From Microbacterium proteolyticum (lineage in GTDB: Bacteria; Actinomycetota; Actinomycetes; Actinomycetales; Microbacteriaceae), in the NCBI RefSeq assembly GCF_014192415.1, contig NZ_JACHXY010000003.1, forward strand, positions 494,227 to 558,226: a stretch of 64,000 nt of DNA, read 5' to 3'. The position numbers were made by a program, and so were the translations under genes. Positions 52,033 through 61,311 of the stretch are shown piece after piece. A model generated the notes under the pieces. The model did no database searches, was not told where the DNA came from, and was given only the letters and a program-made list of their open reading frames with translations. The number at the start of each line of letters is the position of its first letter. The first letter of the stretch is position 1.

Positions 52033-52596
52033 CTAGGCCGGGGCGACGGAGCGGTCGCCGGGGGTTGCGAGAGCGGCGAGCCGCTCCAGCCACGGCCCGG
52101 TGACCGCGTTGCAGAAGGGCGCGTCGTGAGCGCGCACCCGGTGCTCGAGGTCGGTGGCCGCGGCATCCAGGTGGTCGACGATGTCGAGCGGGTAGCCGTA
52201 GCGCACGCGGTGCTCGTCCCACTCGTCGCGGTCGTCGATCCACGTACCGCGCCCGTCGGTGCGGCGCACCACGTCGAGGTCCATGTCGATGCCGCGGGGC
52301 ACGCCGTCGTCATGCCAGCGGACGTCCCATGCCAGGTCGATGTAGACGGCGACGGGGTGGGGAGCCGCGTTGTGCGTGAACGCCCAATCGCCGCTCGCCG
52401 GCACCAGCGTGACGTTGGGCTGGCGGCACACGAATCCCGCACCCGGTCGCGCGCTGCGCCAGCCGACCTGCTGCCCGAACCACTCGCCCCACTCGTCGGA
52501 GCCGAGGTAGACGCTGTCCTGCACCCAGTGCGGCGAGCCGTCCCATTTGCGCCACTCGAACAGCAGGCGGGTGCCGGGGGCGGGTCGGGGATCCAT
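52033..52596 (-). CDS. DUF402 domain protein
   Basis: 187 residues. The DUF402 core is visible in WAFTHNAAPHPVAVYIDLAWDV (in part), GIDMDLDVVRR and WIDDRDEWDEHRVRYGYP, with the acidic residues of the nucleotide diphosphatase-like (Ntdp/FomD) fold. It may hydrolyse nucleoside di/triphosphates; unproven. ATG 52596 is seven bases after minus-strand TAGACT. It precedes menG on the same strand. Confidence 0.72.
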   Translation of the reverse strand: MDPRPAPGTRLLFEWRKWDGSPHWVQDSVYLGSDEWGEWFGQQVGWRSARPGAGFVCRQPNVTLVPASGDWAFTHNAAPHPVAVYIDLAWDVRWHDDGVPRGIDMDLDVVRRTDGRGTWIDDRDEWDEHRVRYGYPLDIVDHLDAAATDLEHRVRAHDAPFCNAVTGPWLERLAALATPGDRSVAPA

Positions 52597-52724
52597 GATT
52601 CGGAGTCTAAGTCGCAGGATCGACCCCGGTCTCCGCAACCCGCCCCGCCCGCGGCCCTCCCGCCCGCCGCCGACCCTCCCGCCCGCCGCCCCGGACACAA
52701 CGCGGCCCTCCCGCCCGCCGCCCC

Positions 52725-53112
52725 GGACACAACGCAGGACTCCCGGCCGGAACGGCCCCGGTCACCGCGCACCGACGCCGGTGGTGTGCCAGATCTCCTG
52801 CGTTGTGTTCTGTGATCCCCGCCGCCCGGCTCACCGGGACGTGCACCGGTTCTGCGGCCCTCCGCTGCACCCCCGGAACACAACACAGGACTCCCGCGGC
52901 CGACAGCCCGGAATCCCGCCGCGACCCGCCGCCCGAAGGCCGGAACTCCTGCGTTGTGTTCTGTGCTCCCCCGCCGCCCGGCTCACCGGGACGTGCACCG
53001 GTTCTTCGGCCCTCCGCTGCACCCCCGGAACACAACACAGGACTCCCGCGGCCGACCGCCCGGAATCCCGCCGCGACCCGCCGCCCGAAGACCGGAACTC
53101 CTGCGTTGTGTC
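52725..53112. repeat. Three palindromic units within a 152-bp direct repeat
   Basis: Units at 52725-52810, 52875-52961 and 53027-53112 each begin with ACACAACRCAGGACT and end with its near inverse ACTCCTGCGTTGTGT, about 86 bases apart. The spacer plus unit (52821-52972 and 52973 to about 53112) is a nearly identical direct repeat with 152-bp offset. All six frames are largely open but look noncoding. It fills the region between DUF402 and menF, so this 557-bp gap holds repeats only. Confidence 0.85.
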
Positions 53113-53141
53113 CGCGGCGGCCGGGGCGCCGAGGGCGGGTC

Positions 53142-53153
53142 TACGCTGAAAAC
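53142..53153 (+). promoter_or_regulatory. -10 TACGCT for leaderless menF
   Basis: TACGCT (53142-53147) lies exactly six bases before GTG 53154 and just outside the repeat block. It decides the menF start against upstream in-frame ATGs that would read through the repeats. Confidence 0.65.
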
Positions 53154-54431
53154 GTGCTCGAACCCGCGGATGACGTCGTGCCGCGCCTGCGCGTGGTCAC
53201 GCGCGAACTGCCCCCGATGGACGACGTGCTGGCCTACACCACCTCGTACGACCCCCTGTTCTGGAGCCGTCGGGGAGAGTCGCTCGCCGCGTTCGGCGAC
53301 CTGCTGACGCTGCGCTACACGGGCGAACGCCCGGGCGACGCCACGATCTCGGAGCGCTGGCGGGCGATCGCTGCGGCTGCCGAGGTCGACGACCCCGTGC
53401 AGCTGCCCGGGACCGGCCTCGTCGCTTTCGGGTCCTTCGTCTTCGACCCTCGGTCCGAGCGCGAGAACGTGTTGCGCGTCCCGGGGATGATCGTGGGCCG
53501 CCACGGCGGGCGGGCGTGGGTCACACGCCTCGCGTTCGACGACACCCCCGACGAGCCCGAGCCCGAGCTGCCGCCCCGCTCCCCCTTCGGACCGCACTGG
53601 TCGGCGACGCTGGGCCCCGGGCTGCAGACGGCCGAGAAGTACCAGGATGCCGTCCGCCAGGCCATCGAAGCCATCGGCGCCCGCGAGGTGGCGAAGGTGG
53701 TGCTGGCCCGCGACATCGTCGGCACCGTCCCCGCCGGCTCCGACCTGCGCCGCCTGGTGCGCTCGCTTCTCGAGGGGTATCCCGACTGCTGGGTGTTCGC
53801 CGTCGATGGCCTCATCGGCGCGAGCCCCGAGACGCTGGTGACGGTGTCGGGCGGCACGGTAACGGCGCGTGTGCTCGCGGGCACGGTGGCGCGCGGCGGT
53901 GACGCCGACGCCGACGTCGCGGCATCCGTCGGTCTGAGTCGCAGCACGAAAGACCAGGACGAGCACCGCTTCGCCGTGCAGAGCGTGCTGAAGGCCCTCG
54001 GCCCGCACACATCGTCGCTGGCCGCCGAAGACCAGCCGTTCACGCTCAAGCTCCCCAACGTCTGGCATCTCGCCACCGACGTCGAGGGCGTGTTGAGCGC
54101 CGACGCGTCGTCGCTGGATCTGCTGTCGGTGCTGCACCCGACGGCCGCCGTCGCCGGTACCCCGACGGCCGCCGCAATCGAGCTCATCCGCCGACTCGAG
54201 CCGTTCGACCGCGGCCGTTACGCCGGCGCCGTGGGGTGGACGAGCGCCTCGGGCGACGGCGAATGGGCCATCGCCCTGCGGTGCGCGCAGATCGACCGTG
54301 CCGCCCCGTCATCGCCGACGGCGCCGATCACGGCCTACGCGGGGGCCGGCATCGTGTCGGAGAGCGTCCCCGAATCGGAACTGCTCGAGACGCGCGTGAA
54401 ATTCCGCCCCATCGTCGAGGCGCTCGCGTAG
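53154..54431 (+). CDS. menF: Isochorismate synthase
   Basis: 425 residues, chorismate-binding family. The C-terminal catalytic core shows AREVAKVVLARDIVG, FAVDGLIGASPETLV, LAGTVARGG, STKDQDEHRFAVQ, LHPTAAVAGTP and AYAGAGIVSESVPESELLET. It converts chorismate to isochorismate for menaquinone (menF) or a siderophore (entC-like); the surrounding men genes favour the former. GTG start set by the leaderless promoter. Confidence 0.88.
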   Translation: MLEPADDVVPRLRVVTRELPPMDDVLAYTTSYDPLFWSRRGESLAAFGDLLTLRYTGERPGDATISERWRAIAAAAEVDDPVQLPGTGLVAFGSFVFDPRSERENVLRVPGMIVGRHGGRAWVTRLAFDDTPDEPEPELPPRSPFGPHWSATLGPGLQTAEKYQDAVRQAIEAIGAREVAKVVLARDIVGTVPAGSDLRRLVRSLLEGYPDCWVFAVDGLIGASPETLVTVSGGTVTARVLAGTVARGGDADADVAASVGLSRSTKDQDEHRFAVQSVLKALGPHTSSLAAEDQPFTLKLPNVWHLATDVEGVLSADASSLDLLSVLHPTAAVAGTPTAAAIELIRRLEPFDRGRYAGAVGWTSASGDGEWAIALRCAQIDRAAPSSPTAPITAYAGAGIVSESVPESELLETRVKFRPIVEALA

Positions 54432-54455
54432 TCACGGCTCGATTCGAGCGCGAGA

Positions 54456-55310
54456 TCAGGATGCCGCGAGGCGGAGCTTCTCCTCTTCGACGTCGTAGTC
54501 GGCCACCGGCCACTGCGGCTCGATGTGGGTGAGGGCGTCGATGAGCAGCCGCTGTACGGCGAGACGTGCGTACCACTTGCGGTCGGCGGGTACGACGTGC
54601 CAAGGAGCGACCGGGGTCGACGTGCGTTCGATGGCGATCTGGTAAGCATCCATGTAGTCGTCCCACAGCTGACGCTCGTCGACGTCGCCGGGGTTGTACT
54701 TCCAGTGCTTCTCGGGGCGGTCGAGGCGCTCGGCGAGACGCTCGCGCTGCTCGTCCTTGGAGATGTGCAGCATGACCTTGACGACGCGGATCCCCATCTC
54801 GGCCGCCTGCGCTTCGAAGGCCACGATGGCCCCGTACCGCCGTTCGATCTCGGGGGCCGGGGCGAGCGCACGCACGCGACCGATGAGCACGTCCTCGTAG
54901 TGAGAACGGTCGAAGACGCCGAGGCGCCCGGCATCCGGGAGGCGTTTCTCGATGCGCCAGAGGAAGTCGTGCGACAACTCCTCGGCGGTGGGCTTCTTGA
55001 ACGAGGCGAGCTCGACGCCCTGCGGATCCACGGCACCCACGACGTGTCGCACGATACCGCCCTTGCCGGCGGTGTCCATCGCCTGCAGCACCAGCAGCAC
55101 CGACCCCGTGGCCGTGCCCGCGACGCTCTGGGCGAAGAGACGCTCCTGCAGGCCCTCCAACGGCTCGCGGCCCGCGTCGAGGTCGGCCTTGCCGGCATCC
55201 TTGTCGCCGTCGTACCCGGGCGTCGATCGCGGGTCGATGTCAGCCAACCGGAAACCCGGCTCGACGCGCAGGGCGAGGCTCGCGGGCGTGGACCATCTGC
55301 TCGTACTCAT
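54456..55310 (-). CDS. Polyphosphate kinase 2 family protein
   Basis: 284 residues. PPK2 marks: Walker A-like AMDTAGKGG, lid/Walker B DRSHYEDVL, and ADRKWYARL near the end. Class III/AMP- or nucleoside diphosphate-phosphorylating PPK2 enzymes have this single-domain length. It uses polyphosphate to phosphorylate nucleotides. ATG 55310 or ATG 55331 are both possible. It converges with menF. Confidence 0.88.
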   Translation of the reverse strand: MSTSRWSTPASLALRVEPGFRLADIDPRSTPGYDGDKDAGKADLDAGREPLEGLQERLFAQSVAGTATGSVLLVLQAMDTAGKGGIVRHVVGAVDPQGVELASFKKPTAEELSHDFLWRIEKRLPDAGRLGVFDRSHYEDVLIGRVRALAPAPEIERRYGAIVAFEAQAAEMGIRVVKVMLHISKDEQRERLAERLDRPEKHWKYNPGDVDERQLWDDYMDAYQIAIERTSTPVAPWHVVPADRKWYARLAVQRLLIDALTHIEPQWPVADYDVEEEKLRLAAS

Positions 55311-55362
55311 CCCGATATCGTGCCGCGGCATCCGGGTGCGCGCCACCCGTTGACGGGCGGGA

Positions 55363-57141
55363 TCAGCGCGGCAGGGGGACCTCGATGAGCTGTCGACCAC
55401 CCGTCGGAGCCGTGAGCACCTGGTCGAGCGCGACCCGGGTGGTGCAGCGGTGGTACTCCCAGCCGAATGCGAGCGCGAGCTGCTCCAGCCGTGCGGTGTG
55501 CGGGGTGTACTGCACCCGCGCCATCGCGTCGGCGCCGGCGATCCCCGCCACCTCGAGCCCGTCGAAGATCGTGCCCCCGCCGTCGTTTCCAACGACGACC
55601 TGCAGCCGTGGCTCGGTCTCGCCGGGGGGAAGCAGGAGCGCACCCATGTCGTGGAGGAACGCCAGGTCACCCAGCAGCAGGCGCGTGACGCCCGGGCGCT
55701 CGTCGGCCTGGCTCGCCAGCGCCACCCCGGTCGCGGTGGCGATCGTGCCGTCGATGCCCGCCAGGCCGCGGTTGGCGTGCACGGCCACCTTCTTGCCGCC
55801 GAGCAGTTCGTCGGCGACGCGCACGAGACGCGACGAGCCGAAGACGAGGCGGTCGTGGGGCCAGGTGGCACGCCAGAGCGCATCGACGAGGGCGGGGCGG
55901 TCCAGCGGGGCGCGCATCACCTCGACCTCGGCGCTGATCGCCCCGAGCCGTTCGTGCGGAACGGCGGATGCCAGGCCCTCGGCGTCGGGAGCGCGCGGCG
56001 ACAGGTCGACGGCCGCGTCACGCGAAGCGCGCATCCAATCCCCCAGCCACGTACGATCCGCCTCTCCCGTCACCCGCACGGCGTCGACCGCGATGGTGGC
56101 GCCGTTGAGGTTGACGGGTTCGCCGGGTCCGCGCACGGCGAGTACCTCGACATCCTCGCGTCCGAGCAGCAGGGCGACCTCGCGACTGAGCGTCGGACGC
56201 CCGAACAGCACGACCCGCTCGATGCGGCCGCCCAGCGCGGGCTCGCGCAGCAATGCGCGGTAGCCGTGCACGATCTGACGACCGAAGCGCGCGCCGCTGA
56301 CGATTTCCGCGACGAGGGGGAACCCGCCCGCGTGGGCGAAATGTTCCGCCGCTGTCCCCGCATCCGCGCCCGCGACGACGATCGTGCGCGGGCCGGTCTC
56401 GATGCGATGCGCGGCCTCGGGATCGGGGGCGACATCGGCGATGCCGATCCCCCCTCCCCCCTGGTAGAGCGCGCCCGACGCGTCTTCGCTCGGATCGGGG
56501 GCCGTTTCGACGACACGGGATGCCGCCCGCTCGGCGAGCCACGCCGGCACGGCGCCCGCGAGGGGCTCGCGGAAGGGCACGTTGACGTGCACGGGCCCGG
56601 CGGCGCGCATGCCTTCGCCGAGCGACGCGGCGAGCGCCTCGCCCGCCACCGCATCGAGGGCGGTCGTCTGCTCGCCCACGCCGTCGACGTCGGTCGCCTC
56701 GGGAACGGCCAGGTCGGCCTCGAACCGCACCGCGGAGCGGAACAGCCCGGGCTGGCGGGTCGTCTGGTTGGCGCCGACGCCGCGGAGCTCGGGAGGACGA
56801 TCGGCCGTGAGCAACAGCAGGGGTACGCCCGCGTGGTGGGCCTCGAGAGCGGCCGGCAGGAGATTCGCGACGGCGGTCCCCGACGTGCACACCACGACCG
56901 CCGGTGTGCCCGTCTCACGTCCGATGCCGAGGGCGGTGAACCCGGCGACGCGCTCGTCTATGCGTACATGGAGCTGAATGAGGCCCGCTCGCTCCAGTTC
57001 AGCGGCGACCAGTGCCAGTGCCTGCGACCGCGACCCGGGGCTGACCACGATGTGACGCACGCCCCGCGAGACGAACCCGGCGAGGAGTGCGGCGGCAGCG
57101 TCGGTCGCGGGCGCGCCCGAGCGATCGTTCAGCGGGGCCAC
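55363..57141 (-). CDS. menD: 2-succinyl-5-enolpyruvyl-6-hydroxy-3-cyclohexene-1-carboxylate synthase
   Basis: 592 residues, ThDP-dependent. N-terminal Pyr domain HIVVSPGSRSQALALVAAEL with the Glu-containing HVRIDERVAGFTALG, VCTSGTAVANLLPAALEAHH, and NQTTRQPGLF. The C-terminal PP domain has NRGLAGIDGTIATATG and GDLAFLHDMGAL. It condenses isochorismate with 2-oxoglutarate. GTG start, 6 bases after the stop of the PLDc_N gene on the same strand. Confidence 0.92.
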   Translation of the reverse strand: MAPLNDRSGAPATDAAAALLAGFVSRGVRHIVVSPGSRSQALALVAAELERAGLIQLHVRIDERVAGFTALGIGRETGTPAVVVCTSGTAVANLLPAALEAHHAGVPLLLLTADRPPELRGVGANQTTRQPGLFRSAVRFEADLAVPEATDVDGVGEQTTALDAVAGEALAASLGEGMRAAGPVHVNVPFREPLAGAVPAWLAERAASRVVETAPDPSEDASGALYQGGGGIGIADVAPDPEAAHRIETGPRTIVVAGADAGTAAEHFAHAGGFPLVAEIVSGARFGRQIVHGYRALLREPALGGRIERVVLFGRPTLSREVALLLGREDVEVLAVRGPGEPVNLNGATIAVDAVRVTGEADRTWLGDWMRASRDAAVDLSPRAPDAEGLASAVPHERLGAISAEVEVMRAPLDRPALVDALWRATWPHDRLVFGSSRLVRVADELLGGKKVAVHANRGLAGIDGTIATATGVALASQADERPGVTRLLLGDLAFLHDMGALLLPPGETEPRLQVVVGNDGGGTIFDGLEVAGIAGADAMARVQYTPHTARLEQLALAFGWEYHRCTTRVALDQVLTAPTGGRQLIEVPLPR

Positions 57142-57147
57142 GACGGC

Positions 57148-57570
57148 TCAGCCGACGGCGCCGCGCTGATCGCGGGTGTCGTCGTCGCCCTTTCCCGGAG
57201 GGTTGTCGGGATCGGTCGGCTCCTTCGGCGGCTGCGGGTCGTCGGCTTCGGAGTCGAGCTGCGCGAGCTCTTCCTCGAGACGGCGGATCCGCTCGTCCTG
57301 GTCGGCACGAGCCGACGCCGTCATGCGCCCGAGGAACTCGGGGTCGTCATCGGGCGCGCGCCGTGCGGCGGATGTCTTGCCCGCGGCGCGGCCCCGGCCG
57401 ATCACGAACCAGAGGATGCCGCCGAGCACCGGCAGCAGGATGACGATCGCCATCCACGCGCCCTTGTTCACTCCGCGGTGACGAGAGGGAGCCTGCACGG
57501 CGCAGTCCACGATCGTGTAGACCCAGAAGACGGTCGCCACGAGCGCCAGGATGAGAAGCAACCGTGCCAT
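57148..57570 (-). CDS. PLDc_N-domain small membrane protein
   Basis: 140 residues. Two membrane helices (LLLILALVATVFWVYTIVDCAV; AWMAIVILLPVLGGILWFVIG in parts) with the PLDc_N signature NKGAWMAIVILLPVLGG, then a charged tail with a predicted coiled coil (DERIRRLEEELAQLDSE). Function unknown. Minus-strand TAGACT (57577-57582) is six bases before the ATG. It is translationally close to menD. Confidence 0.82.
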   Translation of the reverse strand: MARLLLILALVATVFWVYTIVDCAVQAPSRHRGVNKGAWMAIVILLPVLGGILWFVIGRGRAAGKTSAARRAPDDDPEFLGRMTASARADQDERIRRLEEELAQLDSEADDPQPPKEPTDPDNPPGKGDDDTRDQRGAVG

Positions 57571-57644
57571 GCAGTGAGTCTACGTGCGTCCGCTGTGCGA
57601 CGGCCCGGAACCACGGGGGTCGCACTGCGCCGTAGACTGGGGAA

Positions 57645-57965
57645 ATGCGTGCTCGTTCGGCTCTCGTCTACACGGTGCTGCGACTTCTCGCGTTCCTGGT
57701 CCCACTCGGCGTCCTGCTGCTGTTCCCCGTCTTCCAGGAATTGCCCTGGCTCGCGGCGATCTTCGCGGCTCTCATCGGCTTCAGCCTGTCGCTGCTGTTC
57801 CTGCGTCGCCCGCTCGAGAACGTCACCGGTGGCCTGGCCGAGCGCCGTGCGGAACGAGCCGCCACCGGCCGCCGCACGGGTGCCGAAACCGATGCGGACG
57901 CCGAAGATGCCGCCCTCGACGCCCCGCGGCGCGGCACCGACCCCGAGGCCGGCTCCGAGCGCTGA
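57645..57965 (+). CDS. DUF4229 membrane protein
   Basis: 106 residues with two membrane helices (RLLAFLVPLGVLLLFPVF; LAAIFAALIGFSLSLLFL) and the DUF4229 signature FLRRPLE. The C-terminus is Ala/Asp/Arg-rich and ends inside a 19-bp tandem repeat, so its last residues (EAGSER) are repeat-derived. TAGACT (57633-57638) six bases before the ATG gives a leaderless start. Such genes usually lie beside men genes in Microbacteriaceae. Confidence 0.82.
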   Translation: MRARSALVYTVLRLLAFLVPLGVLLLFPVFQELPWLAAIFAALIGFSLSLLFLRRPLENVTGGLAERRAERAATGRRTGAETDADAEDAALDAPRRGTDPEAGSER

Positions 57966-58008
57966 GGCCGGCTCCGAGCGCTGAGGCCGGCTCCGAGCGC
58001 TGAGGCCG
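57945..58008 (+). repeat. Three 19-bp tandem repeats
   Basis: GAGGCCGGCTCCGAGCGCT repeats without change at 57945, 57964 and 57983, with a partial fourth copy. The first copy contains the last codons of the DUF4229 gene; the TGA stop is created at the junction of copies one and two. Confidence 0.92.
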
Positions 58009-58105
58009 CTCACGCAACCCGGCGCCCCGGCATCCCGTGCGGGTGCGACGCGACGTCGGCGGCCCGTGGAGAGAGGCGTGCACACCCCGGCGCAGCGGGG
58101 GCGGG

Positions 58106-59077
58106 TCAGCCCGCGAACGCCCAGAACAGCAGGGCTCCGTACGCGACGGAGGTGAAGCTGGTGACCTGCAGCGCGGTGATGAGTTCGCGCGGCGCGCGGT
58201 ACGTCCACACGATGAGGATGGCGGCGAGCCCTCCGAGGAGCGCGATGAGCGTGAGCCACGCGATGGGATACACGAGCGCCAGGAACACGGCGATGCCGAA
58301 CGGGACGAGCACGAAAACCGTGAAGAGCACCTGGGTGGCGCGTCGGCCGATCCGTACCGAGAGCGTGCGCTTGCCGGCGAGGCGGTCCTGATCGATGTCG
58401 CGCAGGTTGTTGGCGAGCAGCACCGCGCAGGCCAGCAGACCCGCGGCGACCGCGCCGAACCAGGCCTCCTGCGGCAGTGAGCGCACCTGCAGCCACGTCG
58501 TGCCGAGGGTGGCGACGAGGCCGAAGAACACGAAGACGAACAGCTCACCCATGGCGTTGTAGCCGTAGGGACGCTTGCCGCCGGTGTAGAACCACGCGGC
58601 GACGATGCACACCGCCCCCACGAGGAGGAGCCACCACTGCCCCGTGCGGATGACGAGCGCGAGGCCGATGACCGCGGCGAGCGCGAAGAACGCCAACGCC
58701 ACGATCAGCACGGTGCGCGGCTTCGCCTTCCTGCCACCGGTCAGGCGTCCGGGTCCGACCCGCACGTCGTCGGTCCCGCGGATGCCGTCGGAGTAGTCGT
58801 TGGCGTAGTTCACGCCGATCTGCAGGGCGAAGGCGACGGCGAGGCACGCCAGGGCGATGACCCAATGGAGCTGTTCGTCCACGAGCGTCGCCGCCCCCGT
58901 GCCGATCAGGACGGGCGTGATCGCCAGGGGCAGCGTACGAAGACGGGCCGCCGCGATCCAGTCGCGTGCGGTGGCGGGCGCGACGGCTTGCGGCGCACCA
59001 CCCTTCGGCTTCTGAGGATTGCCGCCGGGGCGACGCTTCTTGGCCGGGGTCGAACGCTTACGAGACGGAGCTGCCAC
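58106..59077 (-). CDS. menA: 1,4-dihydroxy-2-naphthoate polyprenyltransferase
   Basis: 323 residues, UbiA superfamily, about nine membrane helices. Mg/diphosphate motifs NYANDYSDGIRGTDD and NNLRDIDQDRLAGKRTL are intact. The N-terminal 35 residues are strongly basic and disordered. It joins the prenyl chain to DHNA at the membrane. GTG 59077 follows minus-strand TAGGAT at eight bases. Confidence 0.92.
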   Translation of the reverse strand: MAAPSRKRSTPAKKRRPGGNPQKPKGGAPQAVAPATARDWIAAARLRTLPLAITPVLIGTGAATLVDEQLHWVIALACLAVAFALQIGVNYANDYSDGIRGTDDVRVGPGRLTGGRKAKPRTVLIVALAFFALAAVIGLALVIRTGQWWLLLVGAVCIVAAWFYTGGKRPYGYNAMGELFVFVFFGLVATLGTTWLQVRSLPQEAWFGAVAAGLLACAVLLANNLRDIDQDRLAGKRTLSVRIGRRATQVLFTVFVLVPFGIAVFLALVYPIAWLTLIALLGGLAAILIVWTYRAPRELITALQVTSFTSVAYGALLFWAFAG

Positions 59078-59088
59078 GGATGGTCATC

Positions 59089-60240
59089 CTATGCCCGCGG
59101 GGTCTGCGCGAGCGTCGCGCGCAGGGCCGCTCGATCCGGCTTGCCCGATGACAGGGCGGGCAGTTCCTCGACGGCGACGACGCGCGCCGGTCGCGCGGGA
59201 GCCCCCACCGCATCGCCCACGACATCCCGCACCCGCGCGAGGACCGTCTCCTCCTCGGCGGCCGCGAGCCCCGGCACCACCACGGCCGACCCCTGCCCCC
59301 ACTCGGCATCCGGGATCGGCACCACCACGGCCGACTCGAGCCCCGATATGCCGCGGACGGCGGCTTCGACGCGATCCAGCGATACGTTCACGCCGCCCGA
59401 GACGATGACGTTATCGAGACGGCCGGTGACGTGCAGCACCCCCTCGACGATCTCGCCCCCGTCGCCCGTGCGGTACCAGCGCGTGCCGGCGGCGTCGACC
59501 GGGAAGACGGATGCCGTCCGCGCGGGGTCGCGGAGGTATCCCTCGGCGAGCATCGGGCCCGACAGTCGCACCTCTCCGTCGACGATGCGCATGCCGACAC
59601 CGTCGAGGGGGATGCCGTCGTAGACGCAGCCGCCGCTGGTCTCGCTCGAGCCGTAGGTGCGCACGATGCGCGCGCCGAGCGCCTCCGCACGCCGGCGGAC
59701 CGCGGGCGCGAGCGCCTGCCCGCCGATGAGGATGGCCTCGAACGACCGCAGGGCCTGAGCGACGGTGGTGTCGTGCTCGGCGGCATCCAGGAGTCTCTGC
59801 AGCTGCGCCGGGACGAGGGAGGTGTAGCTCGGCACGCGCTCACCGTCGGCGTGCGACGCCATCCCGAGGGCCGCTGCGGCGAAGGGTTCGGGCCGGAAGG
59901 GACCGCTGACGACGGCGGGCTCGCGATCGGCGAGCAACGCCCGGACGATGACCTGCACTCCCGCGACGTAGGTCGCCGGCACGGCGAGCAACCAGGCGCC
60001 CTCACCGATGCGGGCGGCCGTCGAGTATGCGCTGCTGATGAGCGCGTTCCGACTGAGGACGACCGATTTCGGCACGCCCGTCGACCCCGACGTCGTCACG
60101 ACGGCGGCGGTTCCCGGGGGGACGTCGCCGACGAGGCCCGCCCCTCCGAGGGCGATCGCCGGACCTGCGCCGAGCACGGCGGCGCGCAGCGCCCGCAGCA
60201 CGTCACGGGGATCACCGGATGCCGGGGGCTCGAGCCTCAC
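59089..60240 (-). CDS. menE: o-Succinylbenzoate--CoA ligase
   Basis: 383 residues, shorter than most ANL enzymes but typical for actinobacterial MenE. P-loop VVTTSGSTGVPKSVVLS, RTYGSSETSGG, YRTGDGGEI and the lysine in LPALSSGKPDRAAL are visible. It activates OSB for MenB. GTG start at 60240 is the farthest upstream; no -10-like box supports it, so the start is less certain. It lies between menA and menB on the same strand. Confidence 0.9.
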   Translation of the reverse strand: MRLEPPASGDPRDVLRALRAAVLGAGPAIALGGAGLVGDVPPGTAAVVTTSGSTGVPKSVVLSRNALISSAYSTAARIGEGAWLLAVPATYVAGVQVIVRALLADREPAVVSGPFRPEPFAAAALGMASHADGERVPSYTSLVPAQLQRLLDAAEHDTTVAQALRSFEAILIGGQALAPAVRRRAEALGARIVRTYGSSETSGGCVYDGIPLDGVGMRIVDGEVRLSGPMLAEGYLRDPARTASVFPVDAAGTRWYRTGDGGEIVEGVLHVTGRLDNVIVSGGVNVSLDRVEAAVRGISGLESAVVVPIPDAEWGQGSAVVVPGLAAAEEETVLARVRDVVGDAVGAPARPARVVAVEELPALSSGKPDRAALRATLAQTPRA

Positions 60241-60289
60241 GCGCGGTCTCCGTCCGACGCGGTGCCCCTCACGCGCCGAACTCGTATGG

Positions 60290-61192
60290 TCAGTAATGCC
60301 ACGGCACGCCCGACCAGTCGGGATCGCGCTTCTCGAGGAACGAATCGCGGCCCTCGGCTGCTTCGTCGGTGCCGTAGGCGAGACGGGTGGCCTCCCCGGC
60401 GAAGAGCTGCTGACCCACCAGACCGTCGTCGACGGCGTTGAACGCGTACTTCAACATCCTGATCGCCGTCGGGGACTTGGTGAGGATCGTCCGGGCCATC
60501 GCGAGGGCTTCGCGCTCGAGCTCGGCATGCGGCACGACGCGGTTGACCGCCCCCATCTCGTACGCCCGGTCGGCCGAGTACTCCTCCGCGAGGAAGAAGA
60601 TCTCGCGCGCGAACTTCTGCCCGATCTGGCGCGCGAAGTACGCGGAGCCGTAGCCGGCGTCGAACGAGCCCACGTCGGCATCCGTCTGCTTGAAACGACC
60701 GTGCTCCCGGCTCGCGATCGACAGGTCGCACACGACGTTGAGGGAGTGTCCCCCGCCCGCGGCCCAGCCCGGGACGACGGCGATCACGACCTTCGGCATG
60801 AATCGGATGAGACGCTGCACCTCCAGGATGTGCAGGCGCCCCGCGCGACCCGGGTCGTGGACGGCCGTCTCGTCATGGGAGTACTTGTAGCCGTCGCGTC
60901 CGCGGATGCGCTGATCACCGCCCGAGCAGAAAGCCCAGCCGCCGTCCTTTGCGCTCGGTCCGTTGCCGGTCAGCAGCACCACGCCGATGCGGTGGTCCTG
61001 CCGGGCGACATCGAGGGCGCGGTACAGCTCGTCGACGGTGTGCGGGCGGAAGGCGTTGCGCACCTCGGGCCGGTCGAACGCGATGCGGGCGACGCGCCCG
61101 TCGTGGGTGACGTGGGCGGTGATGTCGGTGTAGTCCGCGGCGCCGGGCGCCAGGGTCCATTCCGCGGGATCGAAGAGCTCGGAGACGGTCAC
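60290..61192 (-). CDS. menB: 1,4-dihydroxy-2-naphthoyl-CoA synthase
   Basis: 300 residues, crotonase fold. Typical marks: AFDRPEVRNAFRPHTVDEL, FCSGGDQRIRG, PGWAAGGGHSLNVVCDLSIA, TDADVGSFDAGYGSAYFA and the C-terminal AEGRDSFLEKRDPDW. It cyclises OSB-CoA. GTG 61192 is six bases after minus-strand TAGGCT (61199-61204). Confidence 0.94.
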   Translation of the reverse strand: MTVSELFDPAEWTLAPGAADYTDITAHVTHDGRVARIAFDRPEVRNAFRPHTVDELYRALDVARQDHRIGVVLLTGNGPSAKDGGWAFCSGGDQRIRGRDGYKYSHDETAVHDPGRAGRLHILEVQRLIRFMPKVVIAVVPGWAAGGGHSLNVVCDLSIASREHGRFKQTDADVGSFDAGYGSAYFARQIGQKFAREIFFLAEEYSADRAYEMGAVNRVVPHAELEREALAMARTILTKSPTAIRMLKYAFNAVDDGLVGQQLFAGEATRLAYGTDEAAEGRDSFLEKRDPDWSGVPWHY

Positions 61193-61311
61193 CCGATCAG
61201 CCTACGCGCGGCGATCCTGCACGGAACGGGACCGCCGGACGAGCGGGTGCAGATGCACCCCTGCCGGACTCACCCTTCGTGGCGTGGCAGCAGGCTAGCG
61301 CCCCGCCTGGT

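Noticed and set aside
52803..53153. Longer menF starting at 52803
   Set aside because: The additional 117 residues are translated palindromic repeats, and a leaderless promoter sits at 53142-53147.
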